From: Acidocella sp. 35-58-6
Lineage (GTDB): Bacteria > Pseudomonadota > Alphaproteobacteria > Acetobacterales > Acetobacteraceae
NCBI GenBank assembly: GCA_002281005.1
Contig: NCFD01000092.1
Span: 1 to 5,843, forward strand
Length of the DNA: 5,843 bases
Direction of reading: 5' to 3'
Made by a program: the position numbers and the translations under genes. Of this stretch, positions 5,560-5,843 are shown piece by piece. The notes beneath the pieces are model-generated. The model was not told the DNA's origin. It saw only the letters and a program-made list of their open reading frames with translations, and did not search any database. Each line of letters begins with the position of its first letter. The first letter of the stretch is position 1.

Positions 5560-5843
5560 AGTTTGAAACCAAGATGTTCGGCGACGGTGAAAATATCTTT
5601 ATCACCCCGGCCGCAGAGATTCATCACAATAATTTTATCGGCCGGCAAACTCGGCGCCAGCTTCATCACATAAGCCAGCGCGTGGGCTGGCTCCAAAGCC
5701 GGAATAATGCCTTCAGTGCGGGTGCAAAGCTGGAACGCGGCTAATGCTTCGTCATCGGAAATTGAGACATATTCCACCCGGCCAATATCATGCAGCCAGG
5801 AATGTTCCGGCCCGATACCCGGATAATCCAAGCCAGCTGAAAT
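5556..5843 (-). CDS. trpB: Tryptophan synthase beta subunit, C-terminal part (enters from the right edge)
   Basis: The last 95 codons and stop are present; the rest lies to the right of the window. The frame is open to the last base, and the visible part begins [15 protein letters not shown], a hallmark TrpB segment. [12 protein letters not shown] carries the conserved glutamate near the cofactor. [11 protein letters not shown] corresponds to the PLP-contacting region, with Cys where Salmonella TrpB has Ser377; this variant also occurs in other proteobacterial TrpB proteins as far as I recall. By family knowledge, TrpB joins indole and serine to make tryptophan with pyridoxal phosphate. The stop TGA shares 4 nt with the trpA start, the usual trpBA arrangement. 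A TTG at 5831 could be misread as a start, but it is an internal leucine codon. Confidence 0.96.
   Translation of the reverse strand: MSAGLDYPGIGPEHSWLHDIGRVEYVSISDDEALAAFQLCTRTEGIIPALEPAHALAYVMKLAPSLPADKIIVMNLCGRGDKDIFTVAEHLGFKL

Noticed and set aside
5598..5630. Cys in place of Ser in the TrpB NLSGRGDKD motif
   Set aside because: I recall NLCGRGDKD as a frequent variant in proteobacterial TrpB, so it is unlikely to be a defect or a novelty.
1..5843. Mobile element, defence system, CRISPR array or structural RNA gene
   Set aside because: I saw no transposase or integrase, no regularly spaced direct repeats, no terminal inverted repeats and no tRNA-like cloverleaf. All sizeable frames are explained by housekeeping enzymes.

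Overview
This is an ordinary stretch of a bacterial chromosome carrying housekeeping metabolism. I see no phage, transposon, CRISPR, tRNA or rRNA. The DNA is moderately GC-rich. The protein sequences (Asd N-terminus, PepA, CysQ, and a TrpB with NLCGRGDKD and EPAHA in its C-terminal part) look alphaproteobacterial, perhaps Rhodospirillales/Acetobacteraceae. That placement is an inference from general resemblance, not from a search.

Layout, left to right. (1) The first 42 codons of asd (aspartate-semialdehyde dehydrogenase) run leftward out of the window. (2) A 137-nt divergent spacer follows. It holds a near-perfect ACGT-type palindrome that abuts the ribosome binding site of the next gene. 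(3) A rightward crotonase-superfamily gene comes next, closely resembling PaaG, the ring-oxepin isomerase of phenylacetate degradation, with no other paa gene in view. (4) A leftward pair, pepA (leucyl aminopeptidase, M17) then iaaA (isoaspartyl peptidase/L-asparaginase), appears to form a peptide-turnover operon. The 3' end of iaaA overlaps the 3' end of the paaG-like gene by 20 bp. (5) cysQ (3'(2'),5'-bisphosphate nucleotidase, inositol monophosphatase fold) reads rightward, divergent from pepA. (6) A 71-residue lipoprotein follows, whose mature part is nearly all Gly, Tyr, His, Asp and Pro. A 14-bp hairpin lies just after it. (7) The leftward trpB-trpA operon end converges on the lipoprotein: complete trpA, and the last 95 codons of trpB, which enters from the right edge.

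Functionally the window combines amino-acid biosynthesis (asd for the Lys/Thr/Met/Ile branch, trpBA for tryptophan), peptide salvage (pepA, iaaA), sulfur/nucleotide housekeeping (cysQ) and acyl-CoA chemistry (paaG-like). I found no convincing new multigene system. The items most worth a second look are the small low-complexity lipoprotein, the palindrome before the paaG-like gene, the unusual residues in otherwise conserved TrpA motifs, and the hairpin flanked by a direct repeat. There is no gene-free stretch over 300 bases.
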